64,000 nt of DNA from Caenorhabditis remanei (Eukaryota > Nematoda > Chromadorea > Rhabditida > Rhabditidae). The position numbers and the translations under genes are program-made. The stretch lies in assembly GCF_010183535.1 (NCBI RefSeq), contig NC_071333.1:1426001-1490000 (forward strand), in the 5' to 3' direction. Each line of letters opens with the position of its first letter. The stretch's first letter is position 1. The notes beneath the pieces were generated by a model. The model saw only the letters and a program-made list of their open reading frames with translations, was not told the origin of the DNA and searched no databases. Shown piece after piece: positions 28,045-37,961 of this stretch.

Positions 28045-28754
28045 ATGTCGGCTAACGGATCTGACCCGCCGCAAGGCTTCAATCAGCCCTCGGAGCATCC
28101 ACAGCGTGAGATTCACCAGAATTCGAGCTAGAAATTACAGATGATGGTGTTTTAGGTGTGACAATGAGCCGTGCCGACTACGATATGTTGATTTCCGGTC
28201 TGAGACTGGTTATGGTGTCCATGAGACACTTTGAGATGCAGCTTCAAGCCAGCTCTCGTATTCAGGACTCTCTGTTCAAGTTATTGAATGGAAAGTTCAA
28301 GGCCGACCTCGGAGCGGAGATTAGCGACCTCGTAGCCAAACGCCTCAAAGATTCCGATCTTGGAACCGCCAAAAAAGAGAAGGACCCTCGCATTGCGCGA
28401 AAACGCTACTCTAATTACGCGGTACCCAGTCACACCTAAATATCCCAGCGTCACCTAATGTTTCAGAAGATCTCGAAGATCATGGATCGAATCCGTGGCG
28501 ACGTGGCCAACGGAGAATTGAGTACTCGAGGCATCCGAAAACGTATCAAGATTTTCCAGTCTATTACTTACGGAGACTCCTCGGAGTCGTCTGATTCGTC
28601 GGAAGATTCGGATGGTCAGGACTCCGATCCGGATACTCCCCCATCCACCTCTAACGGCGAAGAAGACGATTCAGATGACGACGCCGGCACAGGTTTCCAA
28701 TTCGCCCCAGATCAGTCTGGCGCAGTTGCCCCTTCTGCTTGCAACGTCTACTGA
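28045..28754 (+). CDS. Three-exon helical protein with acidic serine-rich tail, 204 aa
   Basis: Function unknown. My model joins 28045-28105, 28156-28421 and 28467-28754 across introns of 50 and 45 bp (GTGAGA...TTTTAG and GTACCC...TTTCAG), and the reading phase is kept at both junctions. The ATG follows a TTTCAG acceptor at 28021-28026 by 18 nt, with no partner donor visible, which suggests spliced-leader addition. An AATAAA lies at 28947-28952. The protein starts with a short Pro/Gln-rich head (MSANGSDPPQ), continues with a helical region (about residues 24-130) with lysine/arginine clusters, and ends in a disordered tail dense in S, D and E (about 145-192). The same plan is seen at 31886 and 37962. 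An alternative start at 28164 would give 181 aa. Confidence 0.72.
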
Positions 28755-28946
28755 ATCCGTTCCGTAGACTCCAATCTTGTTACAACCTCGCTTCCAAGAT
28801 CCTTCAATTTTTCCCACCACCCTCGCGACAGCATTTTTTCCGCCTCACTGGACATTTTCACCTCTTCACGCGTTCAACGACGTCTTGATCCGCCTAATTC
28901 CTCGTCCAATTCTCACTCACCTTAACGTGTCTATTAAATTTTTCTT

Positions 28947-28952
28947 AATAAA
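28947..28952 (+). terminator. AATAAA polyadenylation signal
   Basis: AATAAA lies 193 nt after the stop at 28754, followed by a T-rich stretch. It is the natural 3' end for the 28045 gene. Confidence 0.7.
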
Positions 28953-29600
28953 ACTTGTTCTTTGAACCAGTTCAATTTCGTCTTCCACGTTGGGGTTATA
29001 TCTGGTTTTAACCAGCTCTATTTGTGATAATCGATGAACATGTTAGGCTCATTTTAGGCGTTTCGAACACACGAATGAGTCACTCGAACCGTTACGACAG
29101 ATGCCAGATTCTGTACATCTAGAAGAGCCCGTTGACCTCGTGTTATTCGTCCCTCGTATTATTAGCCAACTCCTCGTGAGAAGAGACGGCTCTGATACGA
29201 ATTCTGATGAAATTTCACCCGGCCGCCTCGGAAACTTGATAAGTTACTTCGCTGGTGATTCGTTAGGCATAGGCTAAGGTCTTCTGATCGCAGCCGACCC
29301 CTCGAATTCCGAGTCCAGTAATATGTCATGCTCGTTAGAACCACGGAAACTCTGATATCTTCTCGAATGACGGATTTCGGATGATAATGAAATCGGAGTG
29401 AAGGATGCGCCGCCCTCGTAACAGTTCGGATGCATCAGCCTCTAGACTCCCTTGGACTATAAATTTTTACGCAATTCCGTTTTGAATCATTGAGATTTTG
29501 TGGTCTTTCACTATTTTTTCAAAGTGAACTGTCGTTAATCAGATCGTATCATTTCATTGATTTATCACAGAAACGTGTAAAAACCGTTGTATTAAGTTAC
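28953..29600. other. Intergenic region, no supported gene
   Basis: Contains several CCTCG/CCCTCG copies (for example near 29151, 29289 and 29412) and an AT-richer final 150 bp that leads into the next gene. I see no coding exon with acceptor and donor signals. Confidence 0.5.
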
Positions 29601-29607
29601 CTACAGA

Positions 29608-30219
29608 ATGCCTCTGTCGGACAGTGCTCCCTTCGATTTCCCAGCGATCGGATTCAGTCTTCACTCGATCAATGCCCACGGTACTCCGTATCTGTCGGTA
29701 CGAGTCGACTACGACCCGCTCAATTTCGAGTCCTTCTCGGAGGACGCGATTAAGTGGTATCAATGGGTTGATGATAAGTTCGTTCTTTATCATATCAACC
29801 CACCTCGTCCACCTCCTGGATGCCCCGAAGGCCCACATTCACATGTGAGAAAGCACTATTCGACTCAGCCTCGTTTTGTATTTTAGGACGGAGGATTCTT
29901 CGTAAAAGTCGAATTCGCGACTTGGCTGCGGAACTCGGTTCCCGTGGATTGTCCGCGCTGCCAATGCAACCCGTGGTACGATACTCCTCTCTACGATCAT
30001 TCTGATCCACTGGAGTGTCAAGCCCTCGCGTTCGCAGCGGTAATCGCCGATGGTCTTCGTGAAGGAAAAATGATGGAGGATATTAAAATTGAGGCTCATC
30101 TCTTTGAGCTGCCCTCGACTAGTCGTACCCAAAATTATTGGCCCTCGGAACCCACCCGCGCGGAGACCCTGTCTGGATTATCGTCTCTGAGAAGAGCATT
30201 TTCAACCTGGAATCTCTAG
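29608..30219 (+). CDS. Two-exon cysteine-containing protein, 189 aa
   Basis: Not recognised. Exons 29608-29844 and 29887-30219 join in phase 0 across a 42-bp intron (GTGAGA...TTTTAG). Without splicing the first frame would stop at once. The ATG lies one base after CTACAG, consistent with a trans-splice acceptor. The first exon encodes an aromatic, Pro-rich region (WYQWVDD, then PPRPPPG). The second begins DGGFFVKVEF and has a CPRCQC cluster with another Cys about 20 residues on, possibly a small metal site. Segments GGFF and PL-x-CQALAFAAVIAD resemble NGGFF and SPLDQWVAYHVAI in the 30924 protein, so the two may be distant paralogues. No AATAAA is visible within 200 nt downstream. Confidence 0.7.
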
Positions 30220-30890
30220 AAGCCCTCGTTTGAGCTTCTTTGGCCGTTCTACTAACTACTTGTACGTTTTTAGCACTGTCGCTTGGTAGATTTCAGCCTG
30301 GAAAGGCTTTTCCTTCAAGGAAAATGGCCATGTAGGTCAGAATTGCGAAATTTGAGAGTTTCGAAAAAGTACGCATAATTTTTTCTTAGCTAGTTTCGAG
30401 CCAGCAGGCAGCTGACGCACTTTGCGTGTTACTTGTGCGCACTTCCGGTGTAGTCGTTTAAGATGAGCAAGCTCATTTACATCGGTCGTGTTTCAGGTTC
30501 CTCGTCTCAATTCTCGCATATTCTCACCTCGTTGTTGTTTTTTGTTGAAGTTTGCTAACTGAAAATTCCGTTGGACCGGAACAGCTCCGTTACGTAATGA
30601 TGAGATGATGGTAACGCCCCCGTGATTTCTTTCCGTTACTATGAAAGATTCGTTTTTCAGAGTAACTGCCGATGCAAAATAGCGTTTCGTCACCGCCGGA
30701 ACGAGATCCCTCGGGATTTCGTAAAAGAAGTCACAAATTATTAGATATAATTGTCGTTATATGAGATAAAAGTTCCCACGAAATGCCCCCTTTATGTGTT
30801 CATTGATCCCCAGCGTGTTTTTGCATGTCGGTATCTTTGTTCTGTTCGCTTTACATAGACCGGTGTTTCGCGGCTAAACTTTTATTTCAG
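30220..30890. other. Intergenic region with a palindrome and a repeated motif
   Basis: No supported gene. An odd-centred palindrome (TTTTCCTT, C, AAGGAAAA) lies at 30308-30324. A segment with AGCAGGCAGCT (about 30402) and GCACTTCCGGTGT (about 30438) has a diverged counterpart at 34318-34410. A TTTATTTCAG acceptor at 30881-30890 ends the stretch. Confidence 0.5.
30308..30324. other. Odd-centred palindrome, 8-bp arms
   Basis: TTTTCCTT, then C, then AAGGAAAA, about 90 nt after the stop of the 29608 gene. It could act at the RNA 3' end. Confidence 0.55.
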
Positions 30891-30923
30891 GTAACAGCAC
30901 TTTTTGGCCAATCATCAGCGAGC

Positions 30924-31719
30924 ATGGATCAACTCGGTAGACATCCCTCGTGTTTGAGAAAGGAGGAAACTTGCAAAAGTATCCAAATAGATCGAATCGG
31001 GCGATTATATTGATTTCTTCCAGATTCTCGCTCCCTCGATGGGACTTCTCGCGCTGAGAAATCAGATCAGAAGTCAGTTAGTTTCGTTGGCGCTCCGAAT
31101 TTCGATGTCAATCGCCCTCGGGCATCAGAGATTGTGAATTCTAGCAAAAATGATTACAGACACCCCAAAAAAACGATGGTTGGCCAGAAAAAAGCAGACA
31201 GTTTAATCTAATGATGCCTCTAGTTTTCAGATTCGGATAGATCGAATGCCAATGGAAGTGATGGTTCGAGCATACGCCTTCGCATCACGCAATCGTGTGT
31301 GGTCAACCTGGATTCTCGTCGAAGTTGAGAGTGGTCGAGAGCATAGTGTCCGGGCTTTCGAGTTGAACGGCGGATTTTTCCTCCAGAAGACTCCGGAAGC
31401 TCTTGGAACACGTATCCCTCGGGATATGTCACCATTGGACCAGTGGGTAGCCTATCACGTAGCCATTTTGGATTATGTTGATGTAAATGCTCCTCGCCCT
31501 CGATACTCCACTTCACGACTGTCTTCGTTGAGTTTGGTTCGTGAAAACGATATGAACTGCGGATGCCTACCCTCGTTACTGTCACAACATGAATCGTTCG
31601 GACTGTCTGATTTCTGTCAAATCCGTCAAACCGCCCAAAAAGCGATGCTCTTGGTACATCACAAGCTCCAAACGAGAACCCTCGAAAGGATGTTTTCACT
31701 CAAATGGAAGCCGTCATAA
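30924..31719 (+). CDS. Three-exon protein of unknown function, 217 or 232 aa
   Basis: Not recognised. Exon 1 is 30924-30978 and the first intron 30979-31023 (45 bp, GTATCC...CTTCCAG). Exon 2 starts at 31024 and ends either at 31178 (52-bp intron, weak GTTGGC donor) or at 31133 (97-bp intron, better GTGAAT donor). Both choices join exon 3 (31231-31719) in phase 0 after TAGTTTTCAG. A lone TTTATTTCAG at 30881-30890 lies 33 nt before the ATG. The N-terminal part is basic and Ser-rich. Exon 3 encodes a mixed domain with NGGFF and SPLDQWVAYHVAI. AATAAA is at 31755-31760 and the next gene starts 166 nt after this stop, an operon-like distance. The protein could also begin at the ATG at 31246 (157 aa). 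Confidence 0.6.
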
Positions 31720-31754
31720 ATTGCAGAAAGACTGATCGTTCATTTTTACCTCGT

Positions 31755-31760
31755 AATAAA
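31755..31760 (+). terminator. AATAAA polyadenylation signal
   Basis: Lies 35 nt after the stop of the 30924 gene and 126 nt before the ATG of the next gene, a spacing typical between cistrons of nematode operons. Confidence 0.7.
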
Positions 31761-31885
31761 GTTGTGTCCTCCACTACTCATTTATGCTTGTAATTCAGTA
31801 ACTCGGTGTTTACCCCGTTCGATATCTGTTTCGTAAACGACTCAGTGAATTAATCATTATTTTTGTATTGATTTAGCATAAACAG

Positions 31886-33875
31886 ATGAGTGCAGCTAAC
31901 ACTACTGACGACCAGGAGCGAGTGAACAATCAAGTCCCTCGCAATCAGCTTCCGCCGATCGCCTTGATCCAATGCCCCCCGATAAGTGAGCAACGTATAA
32001 ACGAGCCCCTTGAGATCGGCAAAGGTAAAAACAGATCGATAATGAGTGGAGAGTGACTAGGTTTCTTTTCCAGAACCCTCGCCCGCACCACCGGTCTTCG
32101 GACTCGGATTGCCCCGCGTGGAGCCCGGAACAGAAGCCGAAAGAGAGCTCCTCGATTATGGTTAGTGCTATTCAGTGCGCTGGATTGCGGCTAAATCATC
32201 TCTTTTTCAGGGGATAGCTCAGGAGAGGAGAACCAGATCCTCGATGAGGCCGGAAATTCGTACTCAAACGAGGACGACCTCCCGCCGCCAAACGAGCAGA
32301 TTCAATTCGGTCCGTCACCGTTCTATGTTGATACCAACTTGAACATGGACGACGTCGATCCCTCGCAGGATTCATCAGATAAGGACCAGGACGTAAGTCC
32401 AGTGTCTGCATCCGGTGATGAGACCGACGGAAAGATGCCAGAGACCGCAGCTCAACTCCTCGAAACTACCCACGAATCAGAGACGATTCCCACGATTTTG
32501 GCAATGCTGAAAAAGATCTCGGATCAGCTCCATACCATCTCGACAGCTTCAGTCACCCATGATGACCTCGGCAAATACGTGACCAAGAAAGATCTCGAAG
32601 TGCTGGCGACAAAGAACGACCTCGAGGCCCTCGCAAAGAAAGCAGATCTGACTGATCGTATTCCTTCCCTCGATCAATGGACCGATATGATTGAGAGATT
32701 GGCCCCGATCGCAACTCTCCAGGGTATTTCCAAAAATATGGGTATCTTCCTGGAGCAGCTGACTCGGATCGCGATCGATCAACGCCGTCTCTCCAGAAGT
32801 CAAGGAAAAGGAAATGAGAAAGTTGAGCTGCTTTTGAAGCAAGGTTCCCTCGATTGGAAAAAGTTCGAAAGCACCTCGTTGAAAATCACCAGAGTCTACG
32901 ATTCACTGAGAAGCTATATTGCACGGAAAGTGTCATCGATGGAAACGGCCACGGAGGTCAGAGATCTGAAAATCCAGATGGCTGGAATCAAGAAGGATCA
33001 GGATAGCTTCAAGCAAATCCTCGAACCAGGCGCAGACCACGATGATTCAGTCCTGATAGCCCTCGATGAGATCGAAGCGATCGGTAATTCCTCGGACCGT
33101 GCGCACAATCGAAAGGTTGCTGAAATTGAGGAGCGAAAGCTTCATGAGGCCCGAAAAACCGTACGTAGTGTGAATTTCTTAGATCATTTCTTAATTCAGC
33201 AATGTTCAGAGTACCACAATATGTTTTTACTGTCGTGGAGCTCATGACGCAGCCCAGTGTGATGTCCACCTCGATCTGCAATCGAAACGTCTGGCGCTGA
33301 TTACTCAGCAAAGATGTATCATCTGCGGAAAGAACGACTGCGATGGCTCGCCAGAACTCTGCAAAGCGAAACACCGCCTCTGCGTCAGATGTGATCCGTC
33401 CATGCCCTCCAAAGAACGAGAGCATCACCCTCTTTTGTGTCCCTCCCGCCACCAGAAGCATCCGTCTTCCTCGGCCGGAGAAACCTCGAAAGTGGGAAAT
33501 CGCTCGGAATCTGATCCAAAAGATGACTCCTCGTACTTCGGCGCCAACATGGACAAATATCTTGACCATTCTCGGCCTCGCCAAGAAGGTCGATATCACG
33601 TGCAGAGAAAGTATGTCGACTTTAAAGAGAATGGTTTCTTCTCGGACTCCGGTTCCGATGAAGAGAAGGCCTCGTCGAGTCACCGAGCACTAGCCCCCTC
33701 GTCCAGCAAAGGATCCGGCGGTGAACCCTCGAAGAGATATGGTGGAACCAAGTGGCAGCGTCGTGGCGCCAAGCACAGAAGCAGTGGAAAGCGCGACGAT
33801 GCGAAGAGACCGAAACTCGCCCCAGTGGCAAAGTCGGAAACCTCGATAAAGAAGGAGCCAGAAGCTGCCGAATAA
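31886..33875 (+). CDS. Four-exon coiled-coil protein with Gag-like CCHC zinc knuckles, 613 aa
   Basis: Exons 31886-32024, 32074-32160, 32211-33160 and 33210-33875 join in correct phase across introns of 49, 50 and 49 bp (acceptors TTTCCAG, TTTTTCAG, TGTTCAG). The ATG directly follows AAACAG, a likely trans-splice site. Residues 1-160 are Pro-rich then acidic; about 165-330 are helical, including a heptad-like KKDLEVLATKNDLEALAKK repeat (about 201-221). Exon 4 opens with CFYCRGAHDAAQC (C397, C400, H404, C409) and continues with CIIC (428-431), C436, C443, C450, C453, H464/H465 and C469. A knuckle, an R-L linker and a second Cys cluster recall Gag proteins of BEL/Pao-like retroelements. No protease or polymerase follows. 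The tail is Ser-rich and basic (KRDDAKRPK). It may bind RNA or DNA; domesticated Gag is inference. Confidence 0.8.
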
Positions 33876-33953
33876 TGAATTGTCCCTCGAGATTTATATA
33901 ACTGTTAAACAATTTTTGTTGTTTTTCTATCAATTTTTTGTTACGGGTTTTCT

Positions 33954-33959
33954 AATAAA
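33954..33959 (+). terminator. AATAAA polyadenylation signal
   Basis: Lies 79 nt after the stop of the zinc-knuckle gene in a T-rich context. Another TTTCAG acceptor follows about 75 nt later. Confidence 0.75.
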
Positions 33960-34062
33960 TCCCAGTCGTTGTTGATCTCGAGCGATTTCATTCTCGGCTT
34001 TGATATGAGTTCCAACTCATGATTATTTCTGTTTCAGTGCTCTTTTATTTCCTCGCCTCCTG

Positions 34063-34146
34063 ATGTCCAAACACGAACTGAATGCCACGTATCAGGGAGG
34101 TGCCAGCCAATTCGCTGGACCCCCCTTCTTCTATAGTTATGAATAG
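34063..34146 (+). CDS. Possible 27-aa ORF behind a splice acceptor
   Basis: An isolated CTGTTTCAG acceptor (34029-34037) is followed 25 nt later by an ATG opening a 27-codon frame (MSKHELNATYQGG...) that ends in TAG at 34144-34146. The distance from the preceding AATAAA is operon-like. I could not find a good donor that would extend it into a longer gene. It may be the first exon of a decayed or undetected gene, a small peptide, or chance. Confidence 0.25.
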   Translation: MSKHELNATYQGGASQFAGPPFFYSYE

Positions 34147-34155
34147 AAGTTAAAC

Positions 34156-34172
34156 ATCATACTCAGTATGAT
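34156..34172. other. Odd-centred palindrome, 8-bp arms
   Basis: ATCATACT, then C, then AGTATGAT, just after the possible short ORF at 34063-34146. Confidence 0.6.
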
Positions 34173-35828
34173 CTTCTGATCGTTCTGAGGCTAAAAGGAG
34201 ATTCTTCCGTCCCTATGACCTCGAGTCCGGGTAAAATGATAAACCTCGTATGTCAGTCACAGAATTCAGTGCTCCAGGTTCTCTGGACACTAATTTGGTG
34301 CAATTTGGGTTGATAATTAGCAGGCAGCTAACGCCGTATTCCGATTTTGGACTAGTTCCAGCGCCCTCGGGCATGTCATACCTATTTTTGGTGCACTTCG
34401 GTGTTTGTGACTCATAATCGGGTACAATCTTCCCTTCCGATTGAAAATTAATTCAATTGGTAAATCCCTAAACCTGTAATCAAAGCGATGATACTAGGTG
34501 GCTCCTTGTTTAAGCCTAGATTCAGGGTTATCCGGGTCGGTGATCACTGTGATCTTAAAAACCGGTCCAATCCCTCGGGATAAATACTTAATTTCCGGAT
34601 CTATGATGCTAAAGCTAGAAAAGGAATGAGGATATAGATGATAATTTGTGTTCAGAATCTTCACAGATAGTTCAAATCGCAACTTAGCGATCAAGTTAAT
34701 GCATTGGAATTCTTCTCTAAAATTTCCTATAAATTTCAACGGAATACGAATCCATCTGGTGCATTTTGACTTGGTATAGCTCAGTGTATTTGGTGCGTCA
34801 GATACGTTGTTACTATACATGACTGTCTAAGATCTAAGTTTGTTCTGCGAGTGAAAGTATCCTACGCCGGCCGCACGCATTGCAATATCTAGACCATGTG
34901 AGTTCCTCGGATACGATTCCACTCCCCCCACCGCTTCAGCTCAATCGATAATCGCTCCCTCGGGATTCGAGAGACGTTTGGTCTTCAGCGCCGGGCGATC
35001 TGTTATCAAGCCGACAACTCGGTCTAAGAATTTCCTCGGTAAACATCCTCCGGGACTATACTAACAGAAATTCGCGATATTTTAATTTAGCGCCCGCCCG
35101 CAAAAATTCGGTTGAATCAAGTTCTTTGCTAAAACCGGAGCGTATTGACACAGGTTTCGCAAGAGCGGAATTTGAAGCTCTGTCATTACGTGGATCATTC
35201 ACCTCGCGTACTTACTGGCTCACAAGTGTACCGTCGAACGATGTCAGTGCCCTCGGGACGTGCTTCTTCGACAACTACACCTCGTTTACTTCTATACGTC
35301 TTTTGACGACTTCAGGAACGTCAAGCGACTGAACTGAAAGTGCCTCTTGTACCGAGATTTCATCTCAATTTCGTTCATCAATGTATTTTCTTCCCCCCGT
35401 TAGGGCAATGGAGTTAATCGTTCATGAGCGGCGGTCTGATTGACTTAAAAAATGTCCGCCAGCGGAATATCTCGATTGTTCCAAGGTGCTCGTTTTTGAG
35501 CCATGACGATGGCAAAGGTGCTCGTCACCTCCTTGATAAGTGATATCATCTCGTAGTCATCTACAGATGAAACCTCAGTTCTTTCTAATGCTGCCTGATC
35601 GAACTGCAGCGTATCACGAAAAGCAAGGAACCGTCTCTACCTAAAGGATTCTTTCCTTTTAACTTCATGCATCGATGAAAATTCAGCTGAATTTACCGTC
35701 CATGCGTGGTCATATCCCCTCGAAGATGCATTCGCCGACTGAGACGTCACAGAAAGCTACCTACTTTGAGACCTATATGACACAACGAGGTTATACGTAA
35801 ATTATTAGTGCGTGTACCCCTCGTATTC

Positions 35829-35847
35829 CACGTTCATTATGAACGTG
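35829..35847. other. Odd-centred palindrome, 9-bp arms
   Basis: CACGTTCAT, then T, then ATGAACGTG. A second inverted repeat, CCACGT-TACT-ACGTGG, follows at 35875-35890. Possible binding sites for a dimeric protein, or hairpins. Confidence 0.6.
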
Positions 35848-37961
35848 ACCTCTTACGTGTACTAATAAACTTGTCCACGTTACTACGTGGCTAAAGTGAG
35901 ATGGGCGGTTTTGAGCCCCAGTGTTCAGTTCGTGTTTTCACATCTTTACCCTTCGCTCTTAAAAACCCCCGTCTTAATTTGGTTGGACGTCCTGTTTATC
36001 GGTGCTAATATCTGTAAACCATGCTCTTCGCAGCCCATCTTTAGACCGATCGTTTGAGGCAAATTGCTTTCGAGCTACCCGTGTCGAACTCTCCGTCTCT
36101 AATGGGTTACTCCTTAGAAGCGGTCATGAATTCCAGCAAGATTGAACGGTCTTCCGGAATCCCATCGCCACGATCTAGGAGTGAAAATTCATTAATATGT
36201 CCTCGGATATATTTAATTTTGAGCATCATTCGGGTACTTCTGATTTCCATCGAATTCCTCGTCAACTGACGATATTTGGTGCAGATGTACTAAGTACAGA
36301 TAAGCAACTGTCTCGAAAACAAGACAGTCCGATTAAAACAGTTACCTCGTCTATTACAAGTCTGCACGTATTGAGAAAAAGCCCTTCCTGAATTCGAGAT
36401 TCATGAACGGGGGTAAAATGTGATGAAATCAACTCTATGCGATGAGTAAGATGTAGACTCGATACGATCGCTCGAGCCGTCTGGGGCGAGATCGTACTAC
36501 TTTTTAGCGTGTTAAATCGGAAAAATGTTCACCATGTGCATAGAATACGAGAATCTAAGCATCGGATGCTTCAGAATTCAACCGATTCACTGGGAAAAGT
36601 GGGAGCTTATGGAAGAAAGCGGCATCTTAGCCAGATGGAGAGCTCCATATGTTTTAAAAAGTCCACATCGGATTCAATTTTCGCGAATGCTTTCCGCCAG
36701 TTGATGAGTGGGTCGAGTCCCTCCATCGTTTCACATATCCGAGTCTTTACTATGGTACAAGTATTAGAAACACGTACAATTTCATCTCATGTCTCTAGTA
36801 CAATCCTCGTGGTGATACCGTTAACCTCGAAAGATTGCTTAAAAGGGCGACTTCGGTCGTTGGTCAAGGAGGACATGTTCTCGACTTCTCTAGGGATCGA
36901 TACACGTTATCCCAGCCATAAATCCTGTCTCCCGCGTGTCTATGATACAGCCGTGATTGAATGAGCCGATAATCGTGTTACCGCTAGAGAGGGTTTGTAT
37001 AAACCGATAAGCCTCGGACAAAGCCTAGTTTCCCTGTCTAGAATCTACTATGACCTTGATCGGGAGTTGGAATAATTGAGAGATACCCGACTTTCCCCAC
37101 CGAGTAGTAGTGCCCTACCGAAGGGTTCCGAAGTTCCTATTAGCAGATCCAGTTTCATCTGACGGACTACTTCAGGTAAATTCGTAGTGTTATGTTTGAA
37201 GACCTCCGTGTTGTGGTGAGAAGCCACCAGACACTGGAGAACACGCCCCTCGTGATACAGTAAGTGCGATACTGCTGAGAACTCTGTAGTCATGTAATCC
37301 ACAAGTGCCGGAGCCAACGCGGGCCCTCGTCCACCTCTGTGTTGCACATAGTCGACAGTAGTCTATCATGATTTGAACGGGTACTCGTTTGGTGAACGAT
37401 ATCCCAGAGCCAATTCAGAACTCTCATCTGAAAAGGTCCCCTCTCGTATCTCAGAGTTGCGAGGCTCTGAACGTGTCTAGCTGACGGTACAGCGAAAACA
37501 ACACCCCAGCCACTTCATTTCTCGGATTCTAGTATTCAGTCTGTGTCGACTCTTCGGAAGGCGAAGGTTTTTCAACTTCCGGAGTGATGGTCGATGAGTC
37601 GATGAGCTGTGATGAGATATACGTTGTATAACATCCATTTAGGATGAACTAAGTTAGAGTTAGACGTAATTATAACTTGGTATTCGTCCTACCAAGGCAA
37701 CGTCTCGGAGCTCACCTGACTCGTCCTCCTACTGAGCACAGCTGACGCTACAATTTTAGTTTTGTTGTGTAGCCTGGTTTCAGCTTCGAATGTGCAGTTC
37801 GTGGATGGACGTCAGGACTCGCCCGAACAGGAGCGGACTTCATAGCGTTTTGTTTCTCTGTTTTTAATCTTTTTATAGTCCCGCTGTCCGGTCTCAATTC
37901 TCTTAAAGAATAATTTATTTTCAGTTTCTCATCTTTCAACACCTCGTGTGAACAATCAACC

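Larger units (their letters stand above)
34150..37920 (+). other. 3.8-kb gene-poor stretch with hairpins and CCCTCG
   Basis: No gene can be supported. The longest plus-strand frame (36509-36964) starts with GTG and shows no splice signals, domains or codon pattern like the real genes. Clear inverted repeats are 34156-34172, 34269-34290 (TCCAG/CTGGA extended by GTG/CAC), 35829-35847, 35875-35890, 36307-36328 (ACTGTCT/AGACAGT) and 36848-36859 (CGAC-TTCG-GTCG). CCCTCG occurs for example at about 34365, 34571, 34956, 35250, 35707 and 37247. Whether it is regulatory, structured RNA or decayed DNA is unknown. Confidence 0.45.

Noticed and set aside
34029..34037. CTGTTTCA as a Caenorhabditis piRNA upstream (Ruby) motif
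   Set aside because: Only one exact copy was seen, it lacks the AT-rich context, and it reads better as a splice acceptor.
36509..36964. 151-codon plus-strand frame
   Set aside because: GTG start, no splice signals, no domain and no composition resembling the real genes; a frame of this length can occur by chance in 16 kb.
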